A stretch of 64,000 nucleotides of DNA from Pedobacter yulinensis (GTDB lineage Bacteria; Bacteroidota; Bacteroidia; Sphingobacteriales; Sphingobacteriaceae). The position numbers were made by a program, and so were the translations under genes. The notes beneath the pieces are model-generated. The model was not told the DNA's origin and made no database searches. It worked only from the letters and a program-made list of their open reading frames with translations. The stretch covers positions 1,054,001 through 1,118,000 of the forward strand of contig NZ_KZ686269.1 in NCBI RefSeq assembly GCF_003029735.1. The letters run 5' to 3'. Positions 9,592 through 18,693 of this stretch are shown here, one piece after another; position 1 is the first letter of the stretch, and each line of letters begins with the position of its first letter.

Positions 9592-9610
9592 CTTGATGGA
9601 ATTGAAGCGA

Positions 9611-9618
9611 CAAAATTA
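9611..9618 (-). promoter_or_regulatory. putative -7 element for alaS
   Basis: The minus strand reads TAATTTTG, matching TAnnTTTG, 20 bp upstream of the alaS ATG. The -33 element is not clear. Confidence 0.45.
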
Positions 9619-9651
9619 AAATTTTATTGTGGTTTTCAGCTAAAATCCGAT

Positions 9652-9659
9652 TACATTTG
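9652..9659 (+). promoter_or_regulatory. putative -7 element for the MerR-family gene
   Basis: TACATTTG matches the Bacteroidota TAnnTTTG -7 element; an ATTG lies about 22 bp upstream. The element is 47 bp before the start at 9707. Confidence 0.5.
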
Positions 9660-9706
9660 AATACTTTAAGTAAACATCCTAAATCGCTCATAGTCAATAT
9701 AAAAAT

Positions 9707-10042
9707 ATGCCATACAAGGAAAGAGAAATCAATAAAATGTACTACACGATGGGTGAAGTCACTGAAATGTTCGGTGTGAACGCATCCCAGATCAGGTTTT
9801 ACGAAAAAGAGTTCGATATCCTGCAGCCGAAAAAGAATAAAAAGGGAAATCGCCTTTTTACACCCGAAGACATTGAAAACCTGAGGATCATTTTTAACCT
9901 GGTCGATGAAAAAGGCTTCACGCTCAAAGGAGCTAAAGAATACCTCAAAAATAACAAGGGTGATGTTAGGGAAACCCAGAAGATTATTGACTCACTCGAG
10001 CGTATCAAATCATTTCTGTTAAAAATAAACGAAGAAATATAA
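9707..10042 (+). CDS. MerR-family transcriptional regulator
   Basis: A 111-residue DNA-binding protein. The MerR winged-helix lies at about residues 11-80 (MYYTMGEVTEMFGVNASQIR, RFYEKEFDIL, RLFTPEDIENLRIIFNLV). The C-terminus is a short helix with no cysteine cluster or drug-binding domain, so no ligand can be inferred. The start MPYKERE is the form conserved in this Bacteroidota family, which supports 9707 over an internal Met. It is the small housekeeping MerR typical of Sphingobacteriales and Flavobacteria; its regulon is unknown. It is divergent from alaS. Confidence 0.92.
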   Translation: MPYKEREINKMYYTMGEVTEMFGVNASQIRFYEKEFDILQPKKNKKGNRLFTPEDIENLRIIFNLVDEKGFTLKGAKEYLKNNKGDVRETQKIIDSLERIKSFLLKINEEI

Positions 10043-10096
10043 TTATTTTATTTTTAATTAAATTTTTATCGTAGATTAGGAAACTATCCCTGATCT

Positions 10097-10870
10097 ATGT
10101 ACTTTTTTCTTTTTTTATTTTTTATCGCATCGCCGTGTTTTGCCCAGGTCTCGCAGGGCGCGCGTTCGTATGGCATGGCGCAATGCACCGCTGCGTTAAC
10201 TGATCCCTGGTCAGTCAACGGAAATCCGGCAGGCGTATCCCTATCCGGAAGGGTGTTTATCGGACTGTCGCATACACGCCAACATCTTGTGACGGACCTG
10301 GCTACGGCCGCCATCGCAGTGGTCATTCCCTCCCACGGGGGTGCATTCAGTTTATCGGCTGAGCGCTACGGGTTTGATTCCTTTACGCAGACAGGCGCAC
10401 GGCTCGCGTATAGCCGCAAGTTTGGCAGGCGTGTCTCTGCCGGTCTGGCCCTCTCCTGTTCCAGGCAGGCGATTGCAGGATATGGGTCAGAACTCGGGGC
10501 GGCTGCCTCCGCAGGTATTCATATCGCGTGTACTGAATCGCTGACCGCAGGCGCCTTTATCCGGGATTTCAGTACAAAACATTTCCCGACAAAGCCCCTT
10601 ATCGGTTTAGGACTTGCCTGGCAGGCATCAGACAGATTGCTGCTGCTTAGCGATTTCTATACAGACTCGCCAGAAATGAGGGGTATCCGGGCAGGGCTCG
10701 AGTACGCGGTATTAAACAGAGTTTTATTCCGCGGCGGACTGCAATCAAAGCCCTTTGTGCAGTACGCTGGACTGGGCTGGCGGCCAGGCTCATTACAATG
10801 TGAGCTGGCCGTTGCCGCGCACCCGGTTCTTGGTTTGTCACCGCAAATCTCTGCTGGTTATGCTTTTTAG
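10097..10870 (+). CDS. PorV/PorQ-like outer-membrane beta-barrel protein, hypothetical
   Basis: A 257-residue protein with a signal peptide (MYFFLFLFFIASPCFAQ). It then has GARSYGMAQCTAALTDPWSVNGNPAGV, the GxxxxGMgxaxxaxxddxxxxxxNPAG pattern of the PorV/UPF0164-type outer-membrane family. The rest alternates in hydrophobicity as expected for a beta-barrel and ends with an aromatic residue (SAGYAF), the usual outer-membrane insertion signal. It overlaps the next gene by 11 bp, and that gene overlaps comEC by 4 bp, so the three form one translationally coupled operon. A direct role in DNA uptake or secretion is inference only. Confidence 0.8.
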   Translation: MYFFLFLFFIASPCFAQVSQGARSYGMAQCTAALTDPWSVNGNPAGVSLSGRVFIGLSHTRQHLVTDLATAAIAVVIPSHGGAFSLSAERYGFDSFTQTGARLAYSRKFGRRVSAGLALSCSRQAIAGYGSELGAAASAGIHIACTESLTAGAFIRDFSTKHFPTKPLIGLGLAWQASDRLLLLSDFYTDSPEMRGIRAGLEYAVLNRVLFRGGLQSKPFVQYAGLGWRPGSLQCELAVAAHPVLGLSPQISAGYAF

Positions 10871-12827
10871 ATGGTTGCTGCTGCTGGCGATCTGTCTCGT
10901 CAGGCCGGCGTTTGCGCGTCAGGCTGGTGAAAAGGAAATTACCGACGTGATCGAGAGCATGGCCGAAGCCATTCCTGAACACTACGACATGAGCGAGTTG
11001 ACAGGTACACTCGAGTATCTGCAGAAACATCCCCTGAACCTCAACCAGGCTACTGCGACAGAACTGAAACAACTTTTTTTTCTCTCGCCAATACAAATTA
11101 CCAACTTGCTTGCTCATATAAAGGAAAGCGGCGCGCTTTTAGACTTACTTGAGCTGCAGGCGCTGCCGGGGTTCAGTGAAAAAGTGATACAGGCGCTCAA
11201 GCCTTTCGTGACTTGTGCGCCAAGCCCCACCCAGCGGCGGGCCCTGTTCAGTGCTGGCCATGACTTGCTGCTGCGATATGGCCTTGGCCTGAAGGACAGT
11301 GCGGAAAACAAAGGAACCGGTTCCCCTGATCGCATGCTGCTGAGGTACCGGTTAAGCGGCACAGGGGCGGTCAATGCCGGGCTTACACTGGAAAAAGACC
11401 CGGGCGAACCCCTGGTAGCCGGCGGTGCTCACCTTCCGGATTTTGTTTCGGCTAACCTGTCTTTCAAGGGCAATGGACCTTTAAGGCAAATCGTGTTGGG
11501 CGACTACGGCCTGCAATTTGGGCAGGGCCTGACCATGTGGACGGGCTTCAGCTTTGGTAAAAGCCCGGATATAACCAGTACGGCACGGAAAGAAACTGGA
11601 CTGCGCCCCTACTACTCGGTAAATGAGTATGCCTTTCTGCGCGGCCTGGCGATTACGCTCAAGACCGGCCTAACACATGAGCTAACCCTTTTTGGCTCAA
11701 AGCGGATGCTTGACGCGTCTGTTTCTGAAGACGGAACGGTTACGGCACTGCAGCAATCGGGCCTGCACCGCACACCTTCAGAGTTGCGCAACCGGCAGCG
11801 TCTCGGGCAGCTGGTTTATGGCGGCGCGATGCAGTTTACGAGGGGCCGGCTCGAGGCGACCCTTACCAGCTTTGTCACGATGTTTAACAGGACATTTGCC
11901 CCGGGCAAACAGGTATACGAATTGCTTGATTTTAGGGGCGACAAACTTTTCAATTGTGGACTTGCTTATGGCTATACGTTGCGAAATGTATCGTTTTCCG
12001 GCGAGGTGGCAGCAGACGGGTCAGGTAGGGTGGCTTTGATTCAAGGGATGCTACTCAGTTTGTCGAGGGCTATTTCGCTGGGGCTTAGCTACAGGAACTA
12101 CGCCGCCAGTTTTCAAAACTTCTTTGCGCAGGGCGTTGCAGAAGGATCGGAAACTTCAAACGAAAGGGGGTTGTATACCGGAATTCAATTACACCTTGGC
12201 AAATGGAATTTTTCAGCCTACACAGACTGGTTTTCTTTTCCATGGCTTCGGTACCGGGTAGATGCGCCGTCTTCCGGTCGCGAACATTTTGCTGAGTTGA
12301 GCTGGACCCCGGATAAAGTGTCCAGGTTTACGCTGCGAATGAAAACGGAAACCAAGGCGCAGAACGGCAGTGTGCTGTACAGCGCGTTTCCTGAAGATAC
12401 AGGTCGCAGCAATTACCGGCTGGAAGGCCAATGGATGCCGGGCCGACAGGTTACCCTGCAAACCCGGGTTGAATTATCAAATTACCGGAAACTTGCTTTA
12501 CCAGAATATGGCCTGCTCATTTATCAGGACGTACAATGGGCAAAACCGTTCGCAAGGTTAAGCGCGAATTTACGGCTTGGATGGTTCCGTACGGCGTCGT
12601 ACAACAGTCGCATCTATGCCTATGAGAATGATGTTCTTTATGGTGCTGCATTCGGCGTCTTTAGCGGCCGCGGACTAAAGGCTTACCTCAATGCCAGGTA
12701 CAAGCTCTTTAAGGGGGCAGACTGTTATTTTCGCTGGGGCACGCTCTGGCGCATGCAGGCTGCCGGAATAGACGAGACCAGACCTTACGTTGATTTCAGG
12801 ATCCAACTGCGCTACCTGTTCGAATGA
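10860..12827 (+). CDS. helix-hairpin-helix (ComEA-like) domain protein with beta-barrel C-terminus
   Basis: A 655-residue protein. I place the start at the ATG at 10860, which gives a clear signal peptide (MLFRWLLLLAICLVRPAFA); the longer reading frame from 10755 lacks one and lies inside the previous gene. Residues about 55-115 of this version carry two ComEA-like HhH repeats: NLNQATATELKQLFFLSP, then LLELQALPGFSEKVIQAL, the second with an intact LPGF hairpin. The remaining 500 or so residues are beta-rich with many Gly/Tyr/Phe alternations and end in FRIQLRYLFE, consistent with an outer-membrane barrel. Its ATGA overlap with comEC suggests a joint role in DNA handling. No experimental function is known to me. 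Confidence 0.82.
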   Translation: MLFRWLLLLAICLVRPAFARQAGEKEITDVIESMAEAIPEHYDMSELTGTLEYLQKHPLNLNQATATELKQLFFLSPIQITNLLAHIKESGALLDLLELQALPGFSEKVIQALKPFVTCAPSPTQRRALFSAGHDLLLRYGLGLKDSAENKGTGSPDRMLLRYRLSGTGAVNAGLTLEKDPGEPLVAGGAHLPDFVSANLSFKGNGPLRQIVLGDYGLQFGQGLTMWTGFSFGKSPDITSTARKETGLRPYYSVNEYAFLRGLAITLKTGLTHELTLFGSKRMLDASVSEDGTVTALQQSGLHRTPSELRNRQRLGQLVYGGAMQFTRGRLEATLTSFVTMFNRTFAPGKQVYELLDFRGDKLFNCGLAYGYTLRNVSFSGEVAADGSGRVALIQGMLLSLSRAISLGLSYRNYAASFQNFFAQGVAEGSETSNERGLYTGIQLHLGKWNFSAYTDWFSFPWLRYRVDAPSSGREHFAELSWTPDKVSRFTLRMKTETKAQNGSVLYSAFPEDTGRSNYRLEGQWMPGRQVTLQTRVELSNYRKLALPEYGLLIYQDVQWAKPFARLSANLRLGWFRTASYNSRIYAYENDVLYGAAFGVFSGRGLKAYLNARYKLFKGADCYFRWGTLWRMQAAGIDETRPYVDFRIQLRYLFE

Positions 12828-14869
12828 AAGCAAAGGTATTTGCGGCCGAGATAGTTTTTGTTCGCCTGTTGTTGCCCTGGCTGGCCGGCATGTACGTGTC
12901 GTACAGAGATCTGTACAGGCCTCTGAGCGGGTTACTTCCGATTTCCATGATCTTGCTGATGGTGCTGTGTTTCGTGTTTTATACCGGTTTCACGCTGAAC
13001 AGGAAAAAATATCTGTCAGGTATGCTTTGCATACTTGCAGCCTATACAGGTGGCGCTTTTTGTTATACACATGCCGATGAGCGGCTCAAAAAAGACCATT
13101 TCAGCAGGTTAAATGCCCAGGTGTTCCTGGTAAAAATTATTGAGGAGCCAAGGAATACAGCCAAAACTTTTGCTGTTACCGGAAGGGTCGAAGCGACATT
13201 CATTGGGCAGCAGAAGTTCCGCACCAGCGGAAAACTGCAGCTTATTTTACTGAAACCAGTTCAGACACCGGTTTACGGGGATGTGCTGCTGCTGAGGGGT
13301 AAAATCACAGAAACGACCAGGCCACTTAATCCTGCGCAATTCAACTACCGAAACTGGCTGGCAGGGAAAAATATCTACCACCGGCTCACGGCAGCCAAAG
13401 GTTATGTAAAGAAGGTTAAATCACATCAGGGCCACCCGATAAAGGCCTTCGCACTGTCATTGCGCGAAAATTGTGCATCGGTTTTGAACCGGGCCATGCA
13501 AGACAGCGAAGCCAGGGCCGTTGCAGCCACCCTGCTGCTTGGTACACGCACAGACGTAAGCAGCGAAGTGATGGAGGCGTATGCAGAAACGGGTACCATA
13601 CACGCGCTCTCAGTGTCTGGCATGCATCTGGCCCTCGTCTATTTCATGCTTGATCAGGTGCTGAAACAGTTTACGCACCGTTTGTTTAAGCGATGGCTAA
13701 AGCCGGCCATCGCCGGTGCAGTTATCTGGCTGTATGCCCTGCTTACCGGCTTTTCTCCGTCTGTTTTGCGCGCGGCGGTCATGATCAGTGTGTTCCTGAT
13801 TGCCGATGCGAGCGGCAGGAATACAAACGCCTACAACACACTCGCCTTTTCAGCCTTCCTCCTGCTCAATTTTGATCCTTTTCTTTTAACAGATGTCGGC
13901 TTTCAGCTGTCTTTCCTCTCGGTTTTCGGACTTTTAACTTTTCAGTACCCAATTTACTGTCTGCTGCCACTACGTAATCTTCTGGCCGATCAGCTGTGGC
14001 GCCTGTGTGCAACATCACTTGCGGCACAAATCAGCACCTATCCTGTCGCGCTTTATTATTTCCACCAGTTTCCTGTATTATTCCTGCCTGCAAACCTGTT
14101 TCTTACACTGCCTGTGGCGCTGGTCATGTACCTGGGAATGGCATTGCTGCTGTTCAGAATAGACTTTTTGGGTAAACTTACCGAACTGATTATAGTCGGG
14201 ATGAATGCCGGTTTGAAGTGGATGGCGCAGCTACCGGGCGCAACAATTGACCAGATCTGGCTATCACCTATACAGGTAGCGCTTATCACTGTCGTCATCC
14301 TATGTTTTACACGCGCCGCACAGACGTTTAAGGCAGTGTGGATTTGGCTTGCGCTTTTTTCCTTGTTCACACTTGAAGCGCTTTTCTCCTGGAAGAATTG
14401 TAATATGGCCAACCGGCGACTAATTGTTTTTTATAGTCTGCATTCCAATTACGCAGCTGCATTTATTCATGGTAACAAAGCAACGGTGCTTAGTGATCTT
14501 GCCCTGAAAGACAAGGCCTACCAGATGGCCGTAAAGCCATGTCTGGACAGTTTACAGGTGAGGCATATAAAGCTTCTGCCAGTTCAACAGGTCCCAGCAC
14601 GGAACCAGGTCATCACATTTGGCAACAAACGAATTCTTGTCGGGCAATACGAGCCGCCAGGCGTCAGCGACCAGCAATATGATATCGTATGGTTGCATCA
14701 GGTACGTCATGTAACTGCTAAATTTCAGGGCAAACCCCGGCTGATTGTTGCAGACGCTACTTGCAGCCGAACAGTAACCGCATACTGGGAAGAAAGATCA
14801 AAATCAGCCGGTGTGCCTTTTCAGCAATTGAAGGCCGAGCCCGCTGTCATTATTCATGTGTCGCAATAG
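12824..14869 (+). CDS. comEC: ComEC/Rec2-family DNA internalisation protein
   Basis: A 681-residue polytopic inner-membrane protein. An N-terminal DUF4131-type region (about 25-190: TM helices, then an OB-like part with FNYRNWLAGKNIYHRL) is followed by the Competence domain (about 225-500). That domain includes GTRTDVSSEVMEAYAETGTIHALSVSGMH (split here only by wording) and FSPSVLRAAVMI, both hallmarks of ComEC. In transformable bacteria it forms the channel passing single-stranded DNA into the cytoplasm. The C-terminal 150 residues lack the HxHxDH motif of the metallo-beta-lactamase domain found in many ComEC proteins. The start overlaps the upstream HhH gene as ATGA. Confidence 0.92.
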   Translation: MKAKVFAAEIVFVRLLLPWLAGMYVSYRDLYRPLSGLLPISMILLMVLCFVFYTGFTLNRKKYLSGMLCILAAYTGGAFCYTHADERLKKDHFSRLNAQVFLVKIIEEPRNTAKTFAVTGRVEATFIGQQKFRTSGKLQLILLKPVQTPVYGDVLLLRGKITETTRPLNPAQFNYRNWLAGKNIYHRLTAAKGYVKKVKSHQGHPIKAFALSLRENCASVLNRAMQDSEARAVAATLLLGTRTDVSSEVMEAYAETGTIHALSVSGMHLALVYFMLDQVLKQFTHRLFKRWLKPAIAGAVIWLYALLTGFSPSVLRAAVMISVFLIADASGRNTNAYNTLAFSAFLLLNFDPFLLTDVGFQLSFLSVFGLLTFQYPIYCLLPLRNLLADQLWRLCATSLAAQISTYPVALYYFHQFPVLFLPANLFLTLPVALVMYLGMALLLFRIDFLGKLTELIIVGMNAGLKWMAQLPGATIDQIWLSPIQVALITVVILCFTRAAQTFKAVWIWLALFSLFTLEALFSWKNCNMANRRLIVFYSLHSNYAAAFIHGNKATVLSDLALKDKAYQMAVKPCLDSLQVRHIKLLPVQQVPARNQVITFGNKRILVGQYEPPGVSDQQYDIVWLHQVRHVTAKFQGKPRLIVADATCSRTVTAYWEERSKSAGVPFQQLKAEPAVIIHVSQ

Positions 14870-14913
14870 CACCCAAACACGGCATAGATCGTTATATTTG
14901 AAAAAACTGAGCT

Positions 14914-15690
14914 GTGGAAAAAGTTATTCTTTATGCGGTCGATCGCCGTATTGCCTCAATTACCCTGAACAGGCCTGACAAGCGCAATGCGCTTAACCCC
15001 GATCTTGTCAGCGAATTGAAAGATGCCTTAAGGGCTGCAGATGAAGATCCGGCAGTTAAAGTGATCGTCATCAAGGCTGCCGGTTCAAGCTTTAGCGCAG
15101 GTGCCGACCTGGCCTATCTTCAGCAAATCGGCAACAACAGTTACGAAGAAAATCTGAAAGACTCTCAGCGGCTTGCGGAACTTTTCAGACTGATTCACAG
15201 GCTGGAAAAGATCGTCATTGCGCAGGTGGAAGGCCATGCGATTGCTGGTGGATGCGGCCTGGCTGCAGTGTGTGACATCTCATTTGCGATTCCCGAAGCG
15301 ATATTTGGCTATACCGAAACCAGGATTGGATTTGTTCCCGCAATCGTGGCATCCTTCCTCCTCCGAAAAATACCCGGAAATGTGGCGCGGGAACTCTTGC
15401 TGACAGGGCGGACGTTCAGCGCAGCAGAAGCCCTGACTTATGGATTGATCAATTTCGTAACAAAAAAAGAAGAGATCACTCAAAAAGTAAGTGAATTTGC
15501 TATAGATTTGTGTGAAAACAATTCCGGAAACTCCCTCGCTGTAACTAAACGGCTTGTCACGATGAACCTAAATACCTCGCTGGAAGACAGCCTGGAAAAC
15601 GCCATAAGAATAAATGCTGAGGTGAGGGAAAGTGAAGATTTCAAGAAAGGCATAGGTTCCTTTTTACGTAAAGAGAAACTCAACTGGTAA
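14914..15690 (+). CDS. enoyl-CoA hydratase/isomerase (crotonase) family protein
   Basis: A 258-residue cytoplasmic crotonase-fold enzyme starting at a GTG at 14914 (EKVILYAVDRRIASITLNRP). The oxyanion-hole segments are SSFSAGADLAYL and GHAIAGGCGLAAVCDI. The stretch ETRIGFVPAIVASFLLRKI resembles methylglutaconyl-CoA hydratase (leucine degradation) more than the fatty-acid enzymes, but the substrate cannot be fixed from sequence. It follows comEC by 44 bp and precedes the DUF4412 gene by 18 bp. Confidence 0.9.
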   Translation: MEKVILYAVDRRIASITLNRPDKRNALNPDLVSELKDALRAADEDPAVKVIVIKAAGSSFSAGADLAYLQQIGNNSYEENLKDSQRLAELFRLIHRLEKIVIAQVEGHAIAGGCGLAAVCDISFAIPEAIFGYTETRIGFVPAIVASFLLRKIPGNVARELLLTGRTFSAAEALTYGLINFVTKKEEITQKVSEFAIDLCENNSGNSLAVTKRLVTMNLNTSLEDSLENAIRINAEVRESEDFKKGIGSFLRKEKLNW

Positions 15691-15708
15691 AAAATTTAAT
15701 TAATTTAT

Positions 15709-16383
15709 ATGTTCAAATCAATCAAAACCGGTGTACTTGCCGTCATTTTAGCAAGCTCGGCCATTTATGCTCAGGCACAGAAAAAGATCAACGAGGGGTC
15801 GTTGACTTACGGCGTGGAGTACAAGCTGACGAAAGAGCAGCAAGACATGATGCAAGGCATGCCGTTGCCGAATGAAACCAAGTTGAAATTCAATGGCAAT
15901 ATTACAAAGATCGAAATGGAGCAGGGACCTGCACTGATCAGCATCATCACCGATAATGCACAAAAAACAGGTGTGATGCTTGTTGACGTTCCTGTTGCGC
16001 AAAAACAGTTTGCTGTTAAACAGACAAAAGAAGATATCGAAAAAGTAATGGGTACAACGAAATACAGCGATTTCAAAGCCACTGGCGAAAAACAAACGAT
16101 TGCTGGCTATAATGCAGAAAAGTATACCTATAAAGATGATAAAGGCACAAGCCACGAGCTTTGGGCTACAAAAGACGTCGAACTTCCGCAGATCGGCGCA
16201 GCGAGCTATTTTCCAGAGCTCAAGGCTTTCCCTGTAAAATACAGCGTTGTACAAAACGGCGTGGGCGTGACCGCGACACTTAAATCCTTAAAAGAAGAAA
16301 AAATCGGTGCCTTATCTATCGCCGTTCCGAGCGGTTACGAAGTAACCACCATGGAAGATCTGATGAAGATGGGCGGACAATAG
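15709..16383 (+). CDS. secreted DUF4412-like protein
   Basis: A 224-residue protein with a signal peptide (MFKSIKTGVLAVILASSAIYAQA). The mature part starts with EGSLTYGVEYKLTKEQQ and contains GYNAEKYTYKDDKGTSHELWATKDVELP, the pattern of the DUF4412 family in which a small beta-rich domain is exported. No catalytic residues are evident and the function is unknown. It lies 18 bp after the crotonase gene and is followed by a strong terminator, after which the DPP-IV gene starts only about 30 bp later. Confidence 0.82.
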   Translation: MFKSIKTGVLAVILASSAIYAQAQKKINEGSLTYGVEYKLTKEQQDMMQGMPLPNETKLKFNGNITKIEMEQGPALISIITDNAQKTGVMLVDVPVAQKQFAVKQTKEDIEKVMGTTKYSDFKATGEKQTIAGYNAEKYTYKDDKGTSHELWATKDVELPQIGAASYFPELKAFPVKYSVVQNGVGVTATLKSLKEEKIGALSIAVPSGYEVTTMEDLMKMGGQ

Positions 16384-16403
16384 ATCCGGCAATCTGCTAG
16401 TTG

Positions 16404-16455
16404 AAAGCTTTTTAACCTCCTTATTTTTGAAAGGCTGGTTAAAAAGCTTTTTTTT
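16404..16455 (+). terminator. Rho-independent terminator after the DUF4412 gene
   Basis: A perfect 14-bp stem (16404-16417 with 16437-16450, AAAGCTTTTTAACC) is followed by a T run to 16455. The next gene starts at 16483, so that gene must have its own promoter inside or near this hairpin, or depend on read-through. Confidence 0.9.
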
Positions 16456-16482
16456 GTAAGCTTCAACTGAATAAATTCCTAT

Positions 16483-18648
16483 ATGATCTTAAAAGTTACC
16501 AAAAAACTGATCGCTGTTGCTGTGCTGAGTGTCTGCATGGTTCTTCCGGCCGCGGCACAAAAAATCAGGTGGACTGAAGACGGAAATGGTTATTATGCCA
16601 TAGAACGGGGAAACCTGGTTTCCGTCAGTTTACCGAAAACTGAACGAAAAGTGCTTGTTGCTGCTGCCAATCTCAAAGCTGAAGGAAAGCAGATCAACAT
16701 CCGCGACTTCGCATTTTCTGCTGATGGATCAAAAGTCCTTATTTACACAAACAGCAAAAAGGTCTGGCGGTATGACACCCGGGGCGACTATTGGGTGCTT
16801 GACCTCAAAACACAGAAGCTCGCCCGGATTGGCCGCGACAAACCCGCTTCTTCGCTTATGTTTGCTAAATTTTCACCATCGGGAAACGAGGTAGCGTATG
16901 TCAGTGAACACAACCTGTATGTCGATGACCTGAGTACCGGGATTACCAAAGCCTTAACCCTCGACGGGACGAAACGGCTGATCAACGGAACGTTTGACTG
17001 GGCCTATGAAGAAGAATTTGACTGCAGGGATGGGTTCAGATGGAGTCCTGACGGTAGGTCTCTCGCTTACTGGCAAATCGATGCAACGAAGATTAAAAAT
17101 TTCCTGATGATCGATAACATTGATTCGATTTACTCTTACACCATTCCGGTCGAGTATCCGAAGGTTGGCCAGGATCCCTCGGCATGTAAAATCGGCATCG
17201 TGGATATCGCTACTGCAAAAACTTCCTGGGTAAATGTGCCTGGCGACCAGGTACAGAATTACATTCCCAGAATGGAATGGATTCCGGGCACAAATAACAT
17301 CATTCTGCAGCAATTGAACAGGGAGCAGAATGAAAGTAAACTGTTCATAGGCAATGCAGCCAATGGCAGCGTACGACAAATCTTTAGTGAGAAAGACAAA
17401 GCCTGGATCGATGCAGCCCCTGGCTGGAATTGGATCAGCGGGGGTAAGGAATTCATCTGGCAAAGTGAAAAAGATGGCTGGAAACACCTTTATCGCCTGA
17501 CCAGCGACGGGAAAAGATCTTCTTTGATCACAAAAGGCGACTATGACATCATCGAACTGAAACTGGTCGATGAAAAAAACAACTATGTCTATTTTCTGGC
17601 TTCACCTGCAAACGCTACGCAGCGTTACCTGTTTAGAACAAAGCTGGATGGCAAGGGAAAACTGGAGCAGGTTACACCAAGTATTTTTCCTGGAACGCAT
17701 AATTATGATATCTCGCCCAATGGATTGTTTGCCCGGCATACCTTCAGCAGCGCAGCTGTAGCGCCAATCCAGGAATGGATGAACCTCAGCACAGGAAATC
17801 CCTTGACCATGGATGGAAGTTTAACCAACCAGCTGGCCAAGAGAACGCCCCCGAAAAATAAGGTGGAGTTTTTCCAGGTTACCACAGAAGACGGAGTTAC
17901 GCTTGACGGCTGGATGCAGAAACCGGCTGATTTTAACCCGTCAAAAAAATATCCGGTGGTATTTTATGTATACGGCGAGCCAGCATCACAGACTGTAACC
18001 GACACCTGGGGTGCTGGTCAGAATTTTTTGTATGCGGGCGATATGATGGCCGATGGGTATGTATATGTTTCACTGGAGAACCGCGGCGCGCCTGCCCCGA
18101 AAGGCCGCGAATGGAGAAAAAGCATTTACCAGAAGATTGGCACGCTTAACATTCGTGATCAGGCTCAGGGTGCCAAAAAACTGCTTGCAAGCCGGCCTTA
18201 TCTTGATGCGGGCCGTGTGGCGGTCTGGGGATGGAGTGGCGGCGGTTCATCTACTCTGAACCTGCTGTTCCAATATCCTGATATCTACCAGACAGGGATC
18301 GCAATTGCTGCGGTAGGCAACCAGCTTACCTACGATAATATTTACCAGGAGCGTTATATGGGTTCACCGCTTAAAACAACCGAAGCGTATGTAAAAGGTT
18401 CGCCGATCACGTATGCTGGTAACCTTAAAGGCAATCTCCTGTACATTCACGGAACAGGCGATGATAATGTTCATTATCAGAATGCTGAAATGCTGATCAA
18501 TGAATTGATCAGACATGGAAAAACTTTTCAGATGATGGCTTACCCCAACCGTACACACAGTATCTCTGAGGGCGAAGGCACGGGCAAACACCTGAGCCTG
18601 ACATACACCCGGTTTTTAAAGGAGCACTGTCCGCCTGGTGCAAGGTAG
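16483..18648 (+). CDS. dipeptidyl peptidase IV-type S9 peptidase, secreted
   Basis: A 721-residue exported serine peptidase. After a signal peptide (about 1-25) comes the DPP-IV beta-propeller domain (about 40-480; it includes WAYEEEF, the double-Glu motif that binds the substrate amino terminus). An alpha/beta hydrolase domain follows. The nucleophile is S585 in GWSGGG; the acid is in HGTGDDNVH and the histidine in RTHSISEG. Such enzymes remove X-Pro or X-Ala dipeptides in the periplasm. The length and domain order are normal for the family. Confidence 0.95.
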   Translation: MILKVTKKLIAVAVLSVCMVLPAAAQKIRWTEDGNGYYAIERGNLVSVSLPKTERKVLVAAANLKAEGKQINIRDFAFSADGSKVLIYTNSKKVWRYDTRGDYWVLDLKTQKLARIGRDKPASSLMFAKFSPSGNEVAYVSEHNLYVDDLSTGITKALTLDGTKRLINGTFDWAYEEEFDCRDGFRWSPDGRSLAYWQIDATKIKNFLMIDNIDSIYSYTIPVEYPKVGQDPSACKIGIVDIATAKTSWVNVPGDQVQNYIPRMEWIPGTNNIILQQLNREQNESKLFIGNAANGSVRQIFSEKDKAWIDAAPGWNWISGGKEFIWQSEKDGWKHLYRLTSDGKRSSLITKGDYDIIELKLVDEKNNYVYFLASPANATQRYLFRTKLDGKGKLEQVTPSIFPGTHNYDISPNGLFARHTFSSAAVAPIQEWMNLSTGNPLTMDGSLTNQLAKRTPPKNKVEFFQVTTEDGVTLDGWMQKPADFNPSKKYPVVFYVYGEPASQTVTDTWGAGQNFLYAGDMMADGYVYVSLENRGAPAPKGREWRKSIYQKIGTLNIRDQAQGAKKLLASRPYLDAGRVAVWGWSGGGSSTLNLLFQYPDIYQTGIAIAAVGNQLTYDNIYQERYMGSPLKTTEAYVKGSPITYAGNLKGNLLYIHGTGDDNVHYQNAEMLINELIRHGKTFQMMAYPNRTHSISEGEGTGKHLSLTYTRFLKEHCPPGAR

Positions 18649-18662
18649 AAGAAAAAGTTCTG

Positions 18663-18693
18663 ATGCCCGGAAGCGCTGCTTACCGGGCATTTT
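18663..18693 (+). terminator. putative terminator between convergent genes
   Basis: An 8-bp stem (18663-18670 ATGCCCGG with 18683-18690 CCGGGCAT) has a 12-nt loop and a short TTTTC tail. It sits between the DPP-IV gene and the DUF3307 gene. Confidence 0.6.
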
